DNA of 64,000 nt from the NCBI RefSeq assembly GCF_003957515.1, contig NZ_RQXW01000011.1, positions 56,089 through 120,088 on the forward strand. The letters run 5' to 3'. Made by a program: the position numbers and the translations under genes. The notes beneath the pieces were generated by a model. That model saw only the letters and a program-made list of their open reading frames with translations. It made no database searches and was not told where the DNA came from. Positions within the stretch are counted from its first letter, which is position 1; every line of letters begins with the position of its first letter. The stretch is from Amphritea opalescens (lineage in GTDB: Bacteria > Pseudomonadota > Gammaproteobacteria > Pseudomonadales > Balneatricaceae). Positions 28,738-38,665 of the stretch are shown piece by piece.

Positions 28738-29768
28738 TACTCTTGTCCGCAAGTGTTCATGGTTGCATCTAACGTTTGGTCAAGCTCAATGGAGACCGTC
28801 GCCGGCATGCCTAAACGTAGCTCCCCCTGCCCATTACAGGCATAAATTCGCACGGAATAGACTAAGCGGGTACGCAACTCTTCGGTTTGAACACTTTTCG
28901 GGGTGAACTCGGCAGTCGGGGAGATATAACCCACCCAACCTTGGTAGACTTTATCCGGATAGCTATCGGTACGGATCAGCGCTTTAGCACCTAACGGCAC
29001 TTGCCCCAGCATCCCTTCCGACAGATAAGCACGTACCCAAACGGGATCAACAAAAGCCAACGTCAGCACCGGTGTTGAAGGGAATGCCATATCGCCGGGT
29101 TCTAAAATACGGTTGCGGATAACACCGTCAGCGGGGGCATAAAGGTTGGCATTTTCCAGTTGCTGTTCAGCTAGTACCAACCCTGCTTGCCGTGCGGCCA
29201 ATTCTGCGCGAGCCACGGAGATATCCTCTTTGCGAGGCCCCGCCTGTAACAAGGCGAGAGAATGTTTTGCCGCCTCCTGTTGAGCTTCAGCGACATCCGC
29301 CAAAGAACGGGCATTTTCCACATCTTCGTCGGACGCTAACTTCTTCTCGACTAAGCGCAGTAATCGCTTATAACTGTCTCGGGTTGATTTCGCCTTAGCG
29401 CTAGCGGCTTTGAGTTCGGCCTTGCCTTTACTAATCTCTTCGGGACGACTCCCTGCTTCGAGTTTCGCGACCACCTGTTGCTGGGCATCCAACATCGCCT
29501 TAGCGGACCCCAGTTGGGCATCCAATAATTCAGTGTGCAAATTAGCCAGCAACTGCCCTTTTTTAACTCGGTCGCCCTCTTGTACAAGGATTTCGGCAAT
29601 ATGCTCACTACTATTGAAGGCCAACAAAGCTTCTCGAATATCAACATTACCGTAGAGTTGCACGCTGGTGTCATGGTTATCCCCATGTTCGGTGCGCCAC
29701 CAGAACAAAGCAGCCGTAACAACAAACGCCGCTACCACGATGGCTATAATGACTTTTTTCTTACTCAT
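28737..29768 (-). CDS. HlyD-family membrane fusion protein (YbhG-like)
   Basis: A protein of about 343 residues with an N-terminal membrane anchor (VIIAIVVAAFVVTAALFWW), a lipoyl half-motif, a coiled-coil hairpin (about residues 80-180) and a beta-barrel domain. It bridges the inner-membrane pump and an outer-membrane channel. AGGAAG lies 7 bases before ATG 29768; the GTG two codons upstream is too close to it. It is the first gene of the four-gene exporter operon. Confidence 0.92.
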   Translation of the reverse strand: MSKKKVIIAIVVAAFVVTAALFWWRTEHGDNHDTSVQLYGNVDIREALLAFNSSEHIAEILVQEGDRVKKGQLLANLHTELLDAQLGSAKAMLDAQQQVVAKLEAGSRPEEISKGKAELKAASAKAKSTRDSYKRLLRLVEKKLASDEDVENARSLADVAEAQQEAAKHSLALLQAGPRKEDISVARAELAARQAGLVLAEQQLENANLYAPADGVIRNRILEPGDMAFPSTPVLTLAFVDPVWVRAYLSEGMLGQVPLGAKALIRTDSYPDKVYQGWVGYISPTAEFTPKSVQTEELRTRLVYSVRIYACNGQGELRLGMPATVSIELDQTLDATMNTCGQE

Positions 29769-30046
29769 CTTCACACTTCCTTATTGCGCTGGCACACCCA
29801 CGGTCGTAGTCCGAGAGCACAGGACGACACCATCAATCACCCACCATTATACCACTCGGTACAGCGAGGCACGGCATTAACACCTCGGTGATTGACCGAA
29901 AACAACAAACAACGGCCACGCTATTTTTGTTTTTGACACAATAGACATGGCTTTCAGCCTAGAGTTTTCAGACTGAGTGTTTATAGATATAGCGCGATCG
30001 GATCCCCGCACAGCCTTGAAGTAATGGCCAAAACAGGCACCCCTAG

Positions 30047-30090
30047 TATGGGATAGTATAGGGACAGTATGGGGATAGCATGGGATAGTA
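30047..30090. repeat. Degenerate 10-11-bp tandem repeat
   Basis: Four consecutive units resembling ATGGGATAGT (with inserted bases) run through this stretch. It lies in 29775-30326, which otherwise shows no supported gene. Confidence 0.6.
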
Positions 30091-30326
30091 TGATTGATTA
30101 GCTGAAGCAAAGACGATGAGGCCGTTAGCAGCGAAGGAGTGCAGGCGTGAACAAGGTGAAAGGAAGCCGGTAATCATCGATGTCCGTTTTGCGGCCTGAA
30201 TCACTGTTAAAAGCACATCAGGCACAAATGCTATCGTATAAAACGATCAGCGATCAGCTGATCAAATATTACCGGCTTTAGCGTCTACATGGATAAAGTA
30301 ATCATCACATGCAGGACAGTTGAGTG

Positions 30327-30755
30327 TTAAGGGCGCAAGACCAATACCGAGCAACCCGCACGTTCAACTACCCGTGAGGAGTTTGACCCCAATAACGCGT
30401 GATCGACTTTACCCCGGTGATGGGCCGTCATGATAATCAGATCAGCATGGCAGCGTTTAACATGCTTGATAATCCGTTCGGCCGGATTACCCTGATGTAC
30501 CGAAAGCGTCCGTTCAACCTCTGGCGGCAACTTCTTCTCAGCCAGTGCTTGTAACTGTTTTTCAACGGCTTCATGCGCCTTTTCAACGGCTGATTTTTTA
30601 AAATAGGATGCCACCAAGGGTGAGTTAAACCCAGGAATCACCGTCATCAGGTGGATACATCCCTCACTATCGAGTTCACGTAATGCCAACTCAATCGCCT
30701 TATCAGAAAATGACGGTTCTTCGATATCAACCGGAACAATAATTTGCTTAAACAT
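30327..30755 (-). CDS. Universal stress protein (UspA family)
   Basis: A 142-residue single-domain protein with FKQIIVPVDIEEPSFSDKAI at its start and the nucleotide-binding tail HRGKVDHALLGSNSSRVV, AGCSVLVLRP. AAGGAAGG precedes ATG 30755; the ten-codon longer frame lacks a site. It lies directly behind the TRAP permease gene; small UspA proteins (TeaD type) often regulate TRAP transporters by binding ATP, so a link with the neighbouring importer is likely. Confidence 0.92.
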   Translation of the reverse strand: MFKQIIVPVDIEEPSFSDKAIELALRELDSEGCIHLMTVIPGFNSPLVASYFKKSAVEKAHEAVEKQLQALAEKKLPPEVERTLSVHQGNPAERIIKHVKRCHADLIIMTAHHRGKVDHALLGSNSSRVVERAGCSVLVLRP

Positions 30756-30787
30756 AAGTCCTTCCTTTACCACAGAGTATGGCAATC

Positions 30788-30823
30788 GAAACCGAGGTGC
30801 TCACGAAAAAGCACCTCGGTTTT
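30788..30823. terminator. Strong hairpin terminator between TRAP permease and uspA
   Basis: AACCGAGGTGC (30790-30800) and GCACCTCGGTT (30811-30821) form a perfect 11-bp stem. TTT follows on both strands, so it may work in either direction and reduces read-through from the permease gene into uspA. Confidence 0.75.
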
Positions 30824-30826
30824 GGA

Positions 30827-33451
30827 TTAAGTATTTGCGGGAACCGGCTGAGCATCATCAAAGCGTCGACGACGGCGCTGAAACAGCACAATCGGTATCA
30901 GCAACAACAACGCCGGAATAAACATCAGCTCTTTAGGCGGTTGCCCCTGAGGCACTTCCACCTGCCCTATCTGCTGATCAAACATCAGCCCCGCTTTCTC
31001 TGCATGACTGCCGAAGCCGACCATATCGACTACCACTTTGCCATCAAGATCCGCCAACTCTAGACCCGCATTCACCATGCGTTCCTGAGTATCCGCCCCA
31101 TCGGCCAACTCAAACAGTGCGACAAAATCCCGTGGATTACCGACAGCATCCTCACCGATCAAATGCAGCCTCAGTTCGGCGCCATCTGGCAGATCCAAGC
31201 TATTCCCCATTAACTCACTGGCGGCCACTGTCTTAAAGGGTGGTGCCACCATATCCATCCAAAAACCGGGACGGAATAGCGAGAAGGCAATCAGGATCAG
31301 TAGCGCCGTTTCATACAAACGGTTACGCACCAGAAAGTGCCCTTGGGTCGCGGCGGTAAACAGCAGGATCGCTGCAGTCGACACCACGAAGACGATAATG
31401 CCCTGCCACCAGCTCACATCGATCAATAATAGGTCGGTGTTGAAGATAAACAGGAACGGCAGAATCGCTGTGCGCAAACTATAGAAGAATGCGACAAACC
31501 CCGTACGGATCGGATCGCCACCGGACACTGCTGCCGCCGCAAAAGACGCCAGCCCTACCGGTGGGGTTACATCGGCCATGATGCCGAAGTAGAACACGAA
31601 CAGATGCACGGCAATCAGCGGCACAATCAAGCCTGACTCTTGCCCCAAGGTCACGATCACCGGTGCCAGCAAGGATGACACCACAATATAGTTGGCGGTG
31701 GTCGGTAAACCCATGCCCAGAATCAAACTGAGTACGGCCGTTAGCACTAGCATCAACAACAGGTTGCCCATCGACAACACTTCAACGAGATCCGCCAGCA
31801 CCGAACCTACACCGGTCTGCGATACCACACCCACGATAATACCCGCAGTTGCCGTCGCGATGCCGATGCCGATCATGTTACGCGCACCGACAATCAAGCC
31901 ATCGATCAGCTGATTAAAACCCTTCCTAAACTGTCGTCCCAGACCGCCCTCATTACGGAAATACGCAAACAGGGATTTTTGAGTCAGCAGGATAAAGACC
32001 ATCAACATAGTCGCCCAGAACGCCGAGAGCCCAGGAGACAAACGCTCAACCATTAGGCACCACACCAGTACGATAACCGGCAGAATAAAATGCAAACCCG
32101 ATTTAACGGTCGGCCCAACTTCTGGCAGCTCTACCACATCAGAGTTCGGATCATCCAATTCAAGGTCGGGATAACCTGCAGAGAAACGCACCAGCAAGAC
32201 ATAGACAATCAATAACAAGACACCGATCACCAGACTCGCGTATTGGCCAAACAGCGGTTTAATCCAACCGATACCGTAGTAGACCGCCAGCGACACGGCA
32301 GCGGTGGCAAAAAAGCCAATCAACAGCCCCATCAAGCGCGCCATCCAAGGCTTAGCAGCACTACGTCGTGGCAGGCCGTACATATTCTGTTTAAGCGCTT
32401 CAAGGTGAACGATATACACCAGTGCAATATAAGAGATCAATGCGGGCAGGAAGGCATGTTTGATCACCTCCACATAGGAGATACCCACATACTCAACCAT
32501 CAAAAACGCGGCTGCACCCATGACCGGCGGCATAATCTGGCCATTCACCGACGAGGCCACTTCGACCGCGCCCGCTTTCTCCGCACTGAAACCCACGCGG
32601 CGCATCATTGGGATAGTAAACGTACCCGTGGTGACCACATTAGCAATGGAGGAACCTGAAATCAGCCCCGTCATACCCGAAGCAACAACCGCGGCTTTAG
32701 CTGGGCCGCCACGTAGATGCCCTAGGAGGGAGAAAGCGACCTTGATGAAATAGTTGCCGGCACCGGCCTTATCCAGCAAAGCACCAAATAACACAAATAG
32801 AAATACAAAACTCGTCGATACGCCCAGTGCGATACCAAACACACCCTCGGTGGTGATCCACTGGTGATTAACGACTTCCTTCAGACTCGCGCCCTTATGG
32901 GCGATGATTTCCGGCATATAGGGGCCGGCAAAGGTATAAAACAAAAACAGAGACGCGACGACCACTAATGGTGGTCCGAGTGCACGTCGGGTAGCTTCGA
33001 GCAATAGAATCACGCCGGCAATGGCCACGACGATATCCAGTGTCGTCGGCAAGCCCGGACGATCCGATATTTGGACATAGAAGATAAACAGATAGCCCGC
33101 GCAAAAAGCACCCGCTATCGCCATCACCATATCCGGTAAAGGCACCCGTTCTCGGGGAGAACCACCCAAGGCGGGATAGGCCATGAAAGAGAGGAATACG
33201 GCAAACGCAAGATGGATCGAACGCGCTTCAGTATCGTTAAAAACACCAAAACTGCCGATCAGCGGCCAATCATAAAACGGTAGTGGCGAGGCGATCCACA
33301 ATTGAAATAGCGACCAAAACAGTGCGGCGGCCAACAGTAGCATTCGCTGAGCACCTTGGGGGTCCCGCGCACCACTATCCGTCGACGCCACTAAATCTTG
33401 GAGCTCGGCTTCGCTGAGTTTAGTAGGTTCTTTTGAATTCAGTTCAGTCAT
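30827..33451 (-). CDS. TRAP-TAXI transporter fused membrane subunit (DctQM fusion with DUF3394)
   Basis: An 874-residue inner-membrane protein. The N-terminal helices form the small-subunit part, followed by the 12-helix DctM-type domain (GLISGSSIANVVTTGTFTIPMM, GMGLPTTANYIVVSS) and a C-terminal periplasmic DUF3394-like segment (about residues 700-860). It couples uptake of an organic acid to the sodium gradient and works with the TAXI receptor encoded upstream. GGAGAG precedes the ATG. Confidence 0.94.
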   Translation of the reverse strand: MTELNSKEPTKLSEAELQDLVASTDSGARDPQGAQRMLLLAAALFWSLFQLWIASPLPFYDWPLIGSFGVFNDTEARSIHLAFAVFLSFMAYPALGGSPRERVPLPDMVMAIAGAFCAGYLFIFYVQISDRPGLPTTLDIVVAIAGVILLLEATRRALGPPLVVVASLFLFYTFAGPYMPEIIAHKGASLKEVVNHQWITTEGVFGIALGVSTSFVFLFVLFGALLDKAGAGNYFIKVAFSLLGHLRGGPAKAAVVASGMTGLISGSSIANVVTTGTFTIPMMRRVGFSAEKAGAVEVASSVNGQIMPPVMGAAAFLMVEYVGISYVEVIKHAFLPALISYIALVYIVHLEALKQNMYGLPRRSAAKPWMARLMGLLIGFFATAAVSLAVYYGIGWIKPLFGQYASLVIGVLLLIVYVLLVRFSAGYPDLELDDPNSDVVELPEVGPTVKSGLHFILPVIVLVWCLMVERLSPGLSAFWATMLMVFILLTQKSLFAYFRNEGGLGRQFRKGFNQLIDGLIVGARNMIGIGIATATAGIIVGVVSQTGVGSVLADLVEVLSMGNLLLMLVLTAVLSLILGMGLPTTANYIVVSSLLAPVIVTLGQESGLIVPLIAVHLFVFYFGIMADVTPPVGLASFAAAAVSGGDPIRTGFVAFFYSLRTAILPFLFIFNTDLLLIDVSWWQGIIVFVVSTAAILLFTAATQGHFLVRNRLYETALLILIAFSLFRPGFWMDMVAPPFKTVAASELMGNSLDLPDGAELRLHLIGEDAVGNPRDFVALFELADGADTQERMVNAGLELADLDGKVVVDMVGFGSHAEKAGLMFDQQIGQVEVPQGQPPKELMFIPALLLLIPIVLFQRRRRRFDDAQPVPANT

Positions 33452-33539
33452 AATACTCTCCGATCCAACACTCCCAGCGTTACCGCCGGTAAATATTAGT
33501 ACGATCCAGCAAGGCCTAAAAGGTCACGCCAGAACTGAG

Positions 33540-33572
33540 AAAAGACTATCCCAGGGGTGCCCTAGGATAGTC
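33540..33572 (-). terminator. Terminator/attenuator between the TAXI receptor and the TRAP permease
   Basis: On the minus strand GACTATCC and GGATAGTC form the outer stem with further pairing inside (TAGGG, CCCCTG), followed by TTTTCTC. It probably keeps receptor levels above permease levels. Confidence 0.75.
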
Positions 33573-33610
33573 GATAGAGACGGCGGATTCGCCGGTCAGG
33601 AGTGTATTAA

Positions 33611-34591
33611 TTACATCCAGCCACGTTCTTTGTAGTAACGTACAGCGCCTTCATGTAATGGAGCAGACAGGCCGTTTTTGATCATTTTTGCAGGATCAAG
33701 GTTGGCAAAGGCAGGGTGTAAACGCTTGAAGCGGTCAAAGTTATCAAACACCGCCTTAACAACCTGATAGATCACTTCTGGATCAGCCTTAGTTGAAGAG
33801 ACAAAGGTCGCACCTACACCAAAGGTAGTGGTATCGGCATCATTACCGTTATACATGCCACCTGGGATAATCGCCTCAGCATAAAAAGCATTATCATCGA
33901 TCAACTTAGTGATCTCTGGACCGGTAACCGGCACCAAAACGGCATCACATGAAGTCGTTGCTTCTTTAATTGAACCATTAGGATGGCCAACAGCATAAAT
34001 GATTGCATCGACCTTGTTATCACACAGCGCTTGTGACTGCTCAGACGCCTTCAACTCTGAAGCCAGTTTGAAGTCATCCATGGTCCAACCTTTACGCTCC
34101 ATCACCACTTCCATGGTGCCGCGCTGGCCAGAACCTGGGTTACCAATATTAACCCGCTTGCCTTTCAAATCGTCAAAGCTCTTAATACCAGAATCGGCAC
34201 GCGCAATCACGGTGAATGGCTCTGGGTGAACAGAAAATACTGCGCGTAGCTCTGTGTTAGGTCCCTGATCGGCAAACTTACTGGTGCCATGGTAAGCGTG
34301 GTACTGCCAGTCAGACTGGGCCACACCCATATCTTGGTTCCCCGCACGAATGGCATTCAAGTTCGCGATCGAACCACCCGTCGATGGCGCGGTACACTTG
34401 ATACCGTGATCTTTGTTACCGCGGTTAACCAAACGACAGATAGACTGCCCTACCACGTAATAGACGCCTGTCTGTCCGCCTGTACCGATAGTCACATAGG
34501 ATGGCGGAGCTGCAAATGCGGCACCACTTTGAATCCCAATCGCGATGCCGGCGGCAACCACGGTGTTAGTCAGTAATTTCTTTAATTTCAT
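33611..34591 (-). CDS. TAXI family TRAP transporter solute receptor
   Basis: A 326-residue periplasmic binding protein with a signal peptide (residues 1-27, ending in AFA). The defining YVTIGTGGQTGVYYVVG stretch and the later YHGTSKFADQG and SGQRGTMEVV pocket regions identify the TAXI class. TAXI ligands known so far are small dicarboxylates and amino acids; the ligand here is not readable. Adjacent CoA enzymes (34677-38432) suggest an organic acid that is activated after uptake. Confidence 0.95.
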   Translation of the reverse strand: MKLKKLLTNTVVAAGIAIGIQSGAAFAAPPSYVTIGTGGQTGVYYVVGQSICRLVNRGNKDHGIKCTAPSTGGSIANLNAIRAGNQDMGVAQSDWQYHAYHGTSKFADQGPNTELRAVFSVHPEPFTVIARADSGIKSFDDLKGKRVNIGNPGSGQRGTMEVVMERKGWTMDDFKLASELKASEQSQALCDNKVDAIIYAVGHPNGSIKEATTSCDAVLVPVTGPEITKLIDDNAFYAEAIIPGGMYNGNDADTTTFGVGATFVSSTKADPEVIYQVVKAVFDNFDRFKRLHPAFANLDPAKMIKNGLSAPLHEGAVRYYKERGWM

Positions 34592-34676
34592 TATGTGTAT
34601 CCTTATTGTTTTCTATCAGACCGGTGTAACCGGCTATGCACTTACTACTTTTATCGGGCAAGGTATAACCTCACCG

Positions 34677-35495
34677 TTATTTTTTCGCCATTGATTCCAA
34701 CATTTTATTCACTGCGTCCAAATGCTCTGGTTCATTGTGGCACATACCCTGAAATACCGCACAGACATCGAGGAAATCTTTTAACTCCATCCGCTGCGCC
34801 ATCTTCATTAACCGCTTCGTTAGACGAGTCGCTTTAGGCGGTTGACTGGCAATACGGGTCGCCAGTTTCATCGCCGTTGGCATCAACTCATCGGCGGGCA
34901 CTACCTCCATCACGATCCCTAGCTCTTTGGCTTCAGCCGCATCGATAACCCGACCCGACAGCGTCAGTTCGAACGCACGCTGGTAACCGATCAAACGCTG
35001 CATCAACCAAGCACCACCATCTCCTGGAATAATCCCAAGATTAAGGAAGGTTTCACCGAATTTGGCCTTATCCGAAGCAAACCGAACATCCGCCATATTC
35101 GCCAGATCAAAACCTGCACCGATGGCAGCACCGTTCACCGCAGCGATAATTGGCACTTCAACAGCTTGCAGAGCCAATGGAATACGTTGTATCCCCTTGC
35201 GATAGCGGTCGGCACATTCCGCGACATCGCCCGCGAAATCACCACCGCGCTCTGCCATGTCGCGAATATTACCACCCGCACTAAAGGCTGATCCAGCCCC
35301 TGTTATCACCAGCACTGAAACGTCATCGCAATGATTAACCCACTCGGCAACGGCGATAATATCTTCGATCAAATGAGAGCCCGTGAGCGCATTACGCAGA
35401 TCATGGCGATTGAGGGTTAATGTGGCGACGCGATCATCCAAAGTAATCAGCGCATCGGTCAATTGTGGTAGGTTCTTCATATTTATCTGGCTCAC
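34677..35495 (-). CDS. Enoyl-CoA hydratase/isomerase family protein
   Basis: A 272-residue crotonase-fold protein. The oxyanion loops are GSAFSAGGNIRDM and AAIGAGFDLANMADV. The first catalytic position is Asp rather than Glu, and by my alignment the second Glu is missing (GETFLNLGIIPG), so the reaction may differ from plain hydration. The GTG start at 35495 overlaps the synthetase stop as GTGA and has AGGAG 8 bases upstream; ATG 35480 is an alternative. Last gene of the three-gene CoA operon. Confidence 0.85.
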   Translation of the reverse strand: MSQINMKNLPQLTDALITLDDRVATLTLNRHDLRNALTGSHLIEDIIAVAEWVNHCDDVSVLVITGAGSAFSAGGNIRDMAERGGDFAGDVAECADRYRKGIQRIPLALQAVEVPIIAAVNGAAIGAGFDLANMADVRFASDKAKFGETFLNLGIIPGDGGAWLMQRLIGYQRAFELTLSGRVIDAAEAKELGIVMEVVPADELMPTAMKLATRIASQPPKATRLTKRLMKMAQRMELKDFLDVCAVFQGMCHNEPEHLDAVNKMLESMAKK

Positions 35496-37636
35496 TTCTG
35501 TGTCTCCTGATCAACAATAACGCGGGCATCAACCACCGCATAACCATCATCGTAAGCGATAACAGGGTTAAGATCGAGTTCCGCTATATCGGGGTGAGCA
35601 TCGACAATAGCAGACACTTTCATTAGCAGATCAACCAAGGCTTCTTTATCAACCGCGGCTTCTCCACGAACGCCTTCGAGAATCTTACGGGCCTTGATCT
35701 GATCGATCATCGAACGCGCATCATGGCGACTCAGCGGAATCGCTCGGAACGCAACATCCTTAAGAATTTCAACAAAGATGCCCCCCAGACCAAACATCAA
35801 CACCGGGCCAAAGATCGGATCTCGGCTCATACCAATAATCACTTCAATCCCTTTGCGAGCCATCGGTGTGACCAGCACACCTTCAATCTCAGCATCGGCT
35901 TTATACTGCTGACAGGAGGCCAAAATCTCATCACGGGCGACGTTAAGTGCCGCTTCACCTGAGATATTTAATTTAACGCCACCAGCATCGGACTTATGCA
36001 AAATATCTTTAGAGACGACTTTCATCGCCAGCGGCGTATCACCAAACGCTTTGATAACACCAGCTAACTCGCTTTCGCTACGCACGATCATCTCTAGAGG
36101 AACATCTACGCCGTAAGAACGCAATAAAGACTTCGCCTCAAACTCAAACAGATCACGCCCCTCGGCATGGGCTTTACGGAAGCTGGCTGAACAATCCTCA
36201 TTAACCACCAATGGCGCGTTATTTTCAGCCTGTTGACTGCTTTGAATATAAGCTCCCCGCTCGCCCAGCGCCGCCATGATTTTTACCGCATGTTCAATCG
36301 AAGCATAGACCGGCAAGCCCGCTTCACGCAGCCGTTGCAAAGGTGTAGGTTTGATATGCGCGTAGAGGCTATCGATAATTAATGGCTTACTGGTGCGTTT
36401 TGATAGTTCGATAATCGCATCCGCACAAGCTAACTCCTCTTCTTTCAGTTCTTCAGCGAAACGGATGCTGTAGCCGCCAAACATACCCACTAAAAAGACC
36501 ATATCAACATTGGCATCGGCGGCTAAAATAGCCATGCAATCCGCTAATAGCGCCGGATGTGCATCGGTGCTCCCTGCGACATCAACAGGGTTCGCTAGGG
36601 ATGCCTGAGGAAACAGAATATTGGCCAATGCATTGCGTGTTGTCTCGCTAAGTTCAGCCAGTTCAAGTCCCGCTTCAGAAATCCGATCGGACGCGATGGT
36701 CGCCTGACCACCGCCATCCGCCAGTACGGCAACCCGCTTACCCGCCGCTTGCTGCAGCAAACCTAAACCTTCGGCAACCGGTAAAATCTCATCTGAATTT
36801 TCGACCACATTGACGCCGACCTGACGCAACAGATCGACTGTCATCTGATAGCTACCCGCCAGAGCGCCAGTATGGGAACTCGCAGCTTTCTGCCCGGCTT
36901 CCGTACTACCCGATTTATACACAACCACGGGTTTTTGCTTCGATGTTTGTCGCGCGACATCTAAAAAGGCACGGCCATCTTTAAAACCTTCCACGTAAAA
37001 GGTCGCCACTCGGGTGTTTTCTTCTTCACCCAGATACTGAAGATAATCAGCAAAGTCGACATCGGTTTGGTTGCCCGGCCCCGCATAGGTGCTAAAACCA
37101 ATATGGCCGTTATACTGTGCTTCGAGCGCCAGTGACAACAACATATTGCCGGATTGAGAGATAATGCCAATATCGCCGGGTTTAACATTATCCAACGCCA
37201 GCAAATTAACTTTTTTATGCAGGTTGAAAATACCCGAGGTATTGGGGCCGACAATGCGGACATCCGCTTGTTGCGCCGCCTCAAGCACCTGTTGTTCAAG
37301 CGCCGCACCCGCTGCATCTACCTCGGCAAAACCACTGGCCAGAATAATGGCGCCTTTAACACCATTCTCCCCGCACTGTTTTAACAAAGCCGGCAGCGTT
37401 TTCGCCGGAGTACAGATCAACGCCATATCGGCAGCAGCCGGCAGATCCGCGAGCGAAGCATAAGCTTTGACGCCCATGATCTCATCGGCTTTCGGATTAA
37501 TCGGATAGATAGCGCCCTCATAGCCATCATTCAACAGGCCAACCATCGCCTTATAACCGCGTTTGGTTGGGTCCGCGGATGCGCCTACAATCGCGATGGA
37601 GTTAGGTGCCAGAAAATCATGTAATGCACTTCTCAT
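35492..37636 (-). CDS. ADP-forming acyl-CoA synthetase (acetate-CoA ligase family)
   Basis: A protein of about 714 residues with a CoA-binding Rossmann domain (IAIVGASADPTKRGYKAM), succinyl-CoA ligase-like domains with the phospho-His of SSHTGALAGSYQ, and a C-terminal ATP-grasp domain (LAMKVVSKDILHKSDAGGV, PVLMFGLGGIFVE). It interconverts an acid, CoA and ATP with acyl-CoA, ADP and phosphate. ATG 37636 follows the upstream stop by one base (TGAGATG). It probably activates the acid imported by the TRAP system. Confidence 0.93.
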   Translation of the reverse strand: MRSALHDFLAPNSIAIVGASADPTKRGYKAMVGLLNDGYEGAIYPINPKADEIMGVKAYASLADLPAAADMALICTPAKTLPALLKQCGENGVKGAIILASGFAEVDAAGAALEQQVLEAAQQADVRIVGPNTSGIFNLHKKVNLLALDNVKPGDIGIISQSGNMLLSLALEAQYNGHIGFSTYAGPGNQTDVDFADYLQYLGEEENTRVATFYVEGFKDGRAFLDVARQTSKQKPVVVYKSGSTEAGQKAASSHTGALAGSYQMTVDLLRQVGVNVVENSDEILPVAEGLGLLQQAAGKRVAVLADGGGQATIASDRISEAGLELAELSETTRNALANILFPQASLANPVDVAGSTDAHPALLADCMAILAADANVDMVFLVGMFGGYSIRFAEELKEEELACADAIIELSKRTSKPLIIDSLYAHIKPTPLQRLREAGLPVYASIEHAVKIMAALGERGAYIQSSQQAENNAPLVVNEDCSASFRKAHAEGRDLFEFEAKSLLRSYGVDVPLEMIVRSESELAGVIKAFGDTPLAMKVVSKDILHKSDAGGVKLNISGEAALNVARDEILASCQQYKADAEIEGVLVTPMARKGIEVIIGMSRDPIFGPVLMFGLGGIFVEILKDVAFRAIPLSRHDARSMIDQIKARKILEGVRGEAAVDKEALVDLLMKVSAIVDAHPDIAELDLNPVIAYDDGYAVVDARVIVDQETQK

Positions 37637-37637
37637 C

Positions 37638-38432
37638 TCACTGGCCCTTAAACATTGGTGCACGTTTTTCAGCAAAAGCATCGACACCCTCTTGCCAATC
37701 TTTAGTGGTTGTACAGGTGAACACTCCGTCTAACTCCTGCTGCAATTGAGCATCTAAATCCGTATGTGAAGCATTGTTTAATAGCTTTTTAACAAACCGC
37801 ATTGAGATCGGCGCTTTAGTCGCCAGTTCCGCCATAAAGGCTTCAGCCTCTGTCTGTAAATGGTCGGCAGCAACGGAGCGCGTCACCAAACCAATCGCCA
37901 GCGCTTCATTGCCATCGATCTTAGTGCCTAGAAAAATAAGTTCGCGGGCTTTCGCTAGCCCCACTAATCGGGTTAAAAACTGAGTCACACCACCACCGAC
38001 ACAGGTACCGATACTGACTTCCGGAAAACCAATTTTTGCGCTATCAGCCATGATCACAAAATCACAGGAGCACGCCATCTCGGCACCGGCCCCTAAGGCA
38101 TAACCATTGATGGCGGCAACCACCGGTTTTGTAGAGCGAAAAATCGCTTCACAAACATCATTACCTAATTGCAGATATTCACGGCGCTGGTACTGGGTAC
38201 GCTCACCCGCTCCATGCTCTTTCATATCCGCGCCGACACAGAAGGCACGGCCTTCACCGGTCAAAAGAATCGCACGAACATCCCTATCGGCCTCTGCCTT
38301 AGCCAAGGCCTCCAGCAGCTCTTGATAGAACAACTCAATCACAGCATTCAGACGATGCGGACGATTAAAACGAACCTCTGCGTAATTCCCTTTTTTAGTG
38401 TAGATCAGCGTTTCATAGCTTGGTGTAGTCAT
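37638..38432 (-). CDS. Enoyl-CoA hydratase
   Basis: A 264-residue crotonase with both catalytic Glu positions, in GAGAEMACSCDF and FPEVSIGTCVGGG, so a real hydratase is likely. ATG 38432 has AGGTAAG upstream; the six-codon longer frame does not. It is the first gene of the operon and its promoter region faces that of the RpiR-type regulator. Confidence 0.9.
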   Translation of the reverse strand: MTTPSYETLIYTKKGNYAEVRFNRPHRLNAVIELFYQELLEALAKAEADRDVRAILLTGEGRAFCVGADMKEHGAGERTQYQRREYLQLGNDVCEAIFRSTKPVVAAINGYALGAGAEMACSCDFVIMADSAKIGFPEVSIGTCVGGGVTQFLTRLVGLAKARELIFLGTKIDGNEALAIGLVTRSVAADHLQTEAEAFMAELATKAPISMRFVKKLLNNASHTDLDAQLQQELDGVFTCTTTKDWQEGVDAFAEKRAPMFKGQ

Positions 38433-38457
38433 TAGTCTTACCTGTCTCAATATTACC

Positions 38458-38484
38458 GTGCTGTATTAACGAGCTGTATTAACG
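38458..38484. repeat. 13-bp direct repeat upstream of the CoA operon
   Basis: CTGTATTAACG occurs at 38461-38471 and again at 38474-38484, with a third start (GTGCTGTTG) after. It lies in the leader of the hydratase gene. Confidence 0.6.
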
Positions 38485-38510
38485 TGCTGTTGCCAAGTCG
38501 CCTCACAACA

Positions 38511-38609
38511 CAATAATACATATGTACTTATAATTACATAATAGAATTCATTTGTATTATTGCAAGACAAACGTATCAAAAAAGACAATCGAGTGCTTTA
38601 TTTGTATTA
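38511..38609. promoter_or_regulatory. Palindromic operator candidate between CoA operon and RpiR gene
   Basis: CAATAATACA (38511-38520) and TGTATTATTG (38553-38562) form a perfect 10-bp inverted repeat with centres 42 bp apart, four helical turns. A further half-site TTTGTATTA occurs at 38601-38609. This fits DNA looping or cooperative binding by the adjacent RpiR regulator. Confidence 0.6.
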
Positions 38610-38665
38610 CCTCGTTAAAATGGGATACATAGCTAAATGGGATCGTTCAAGGGATCAAGCCAAAC

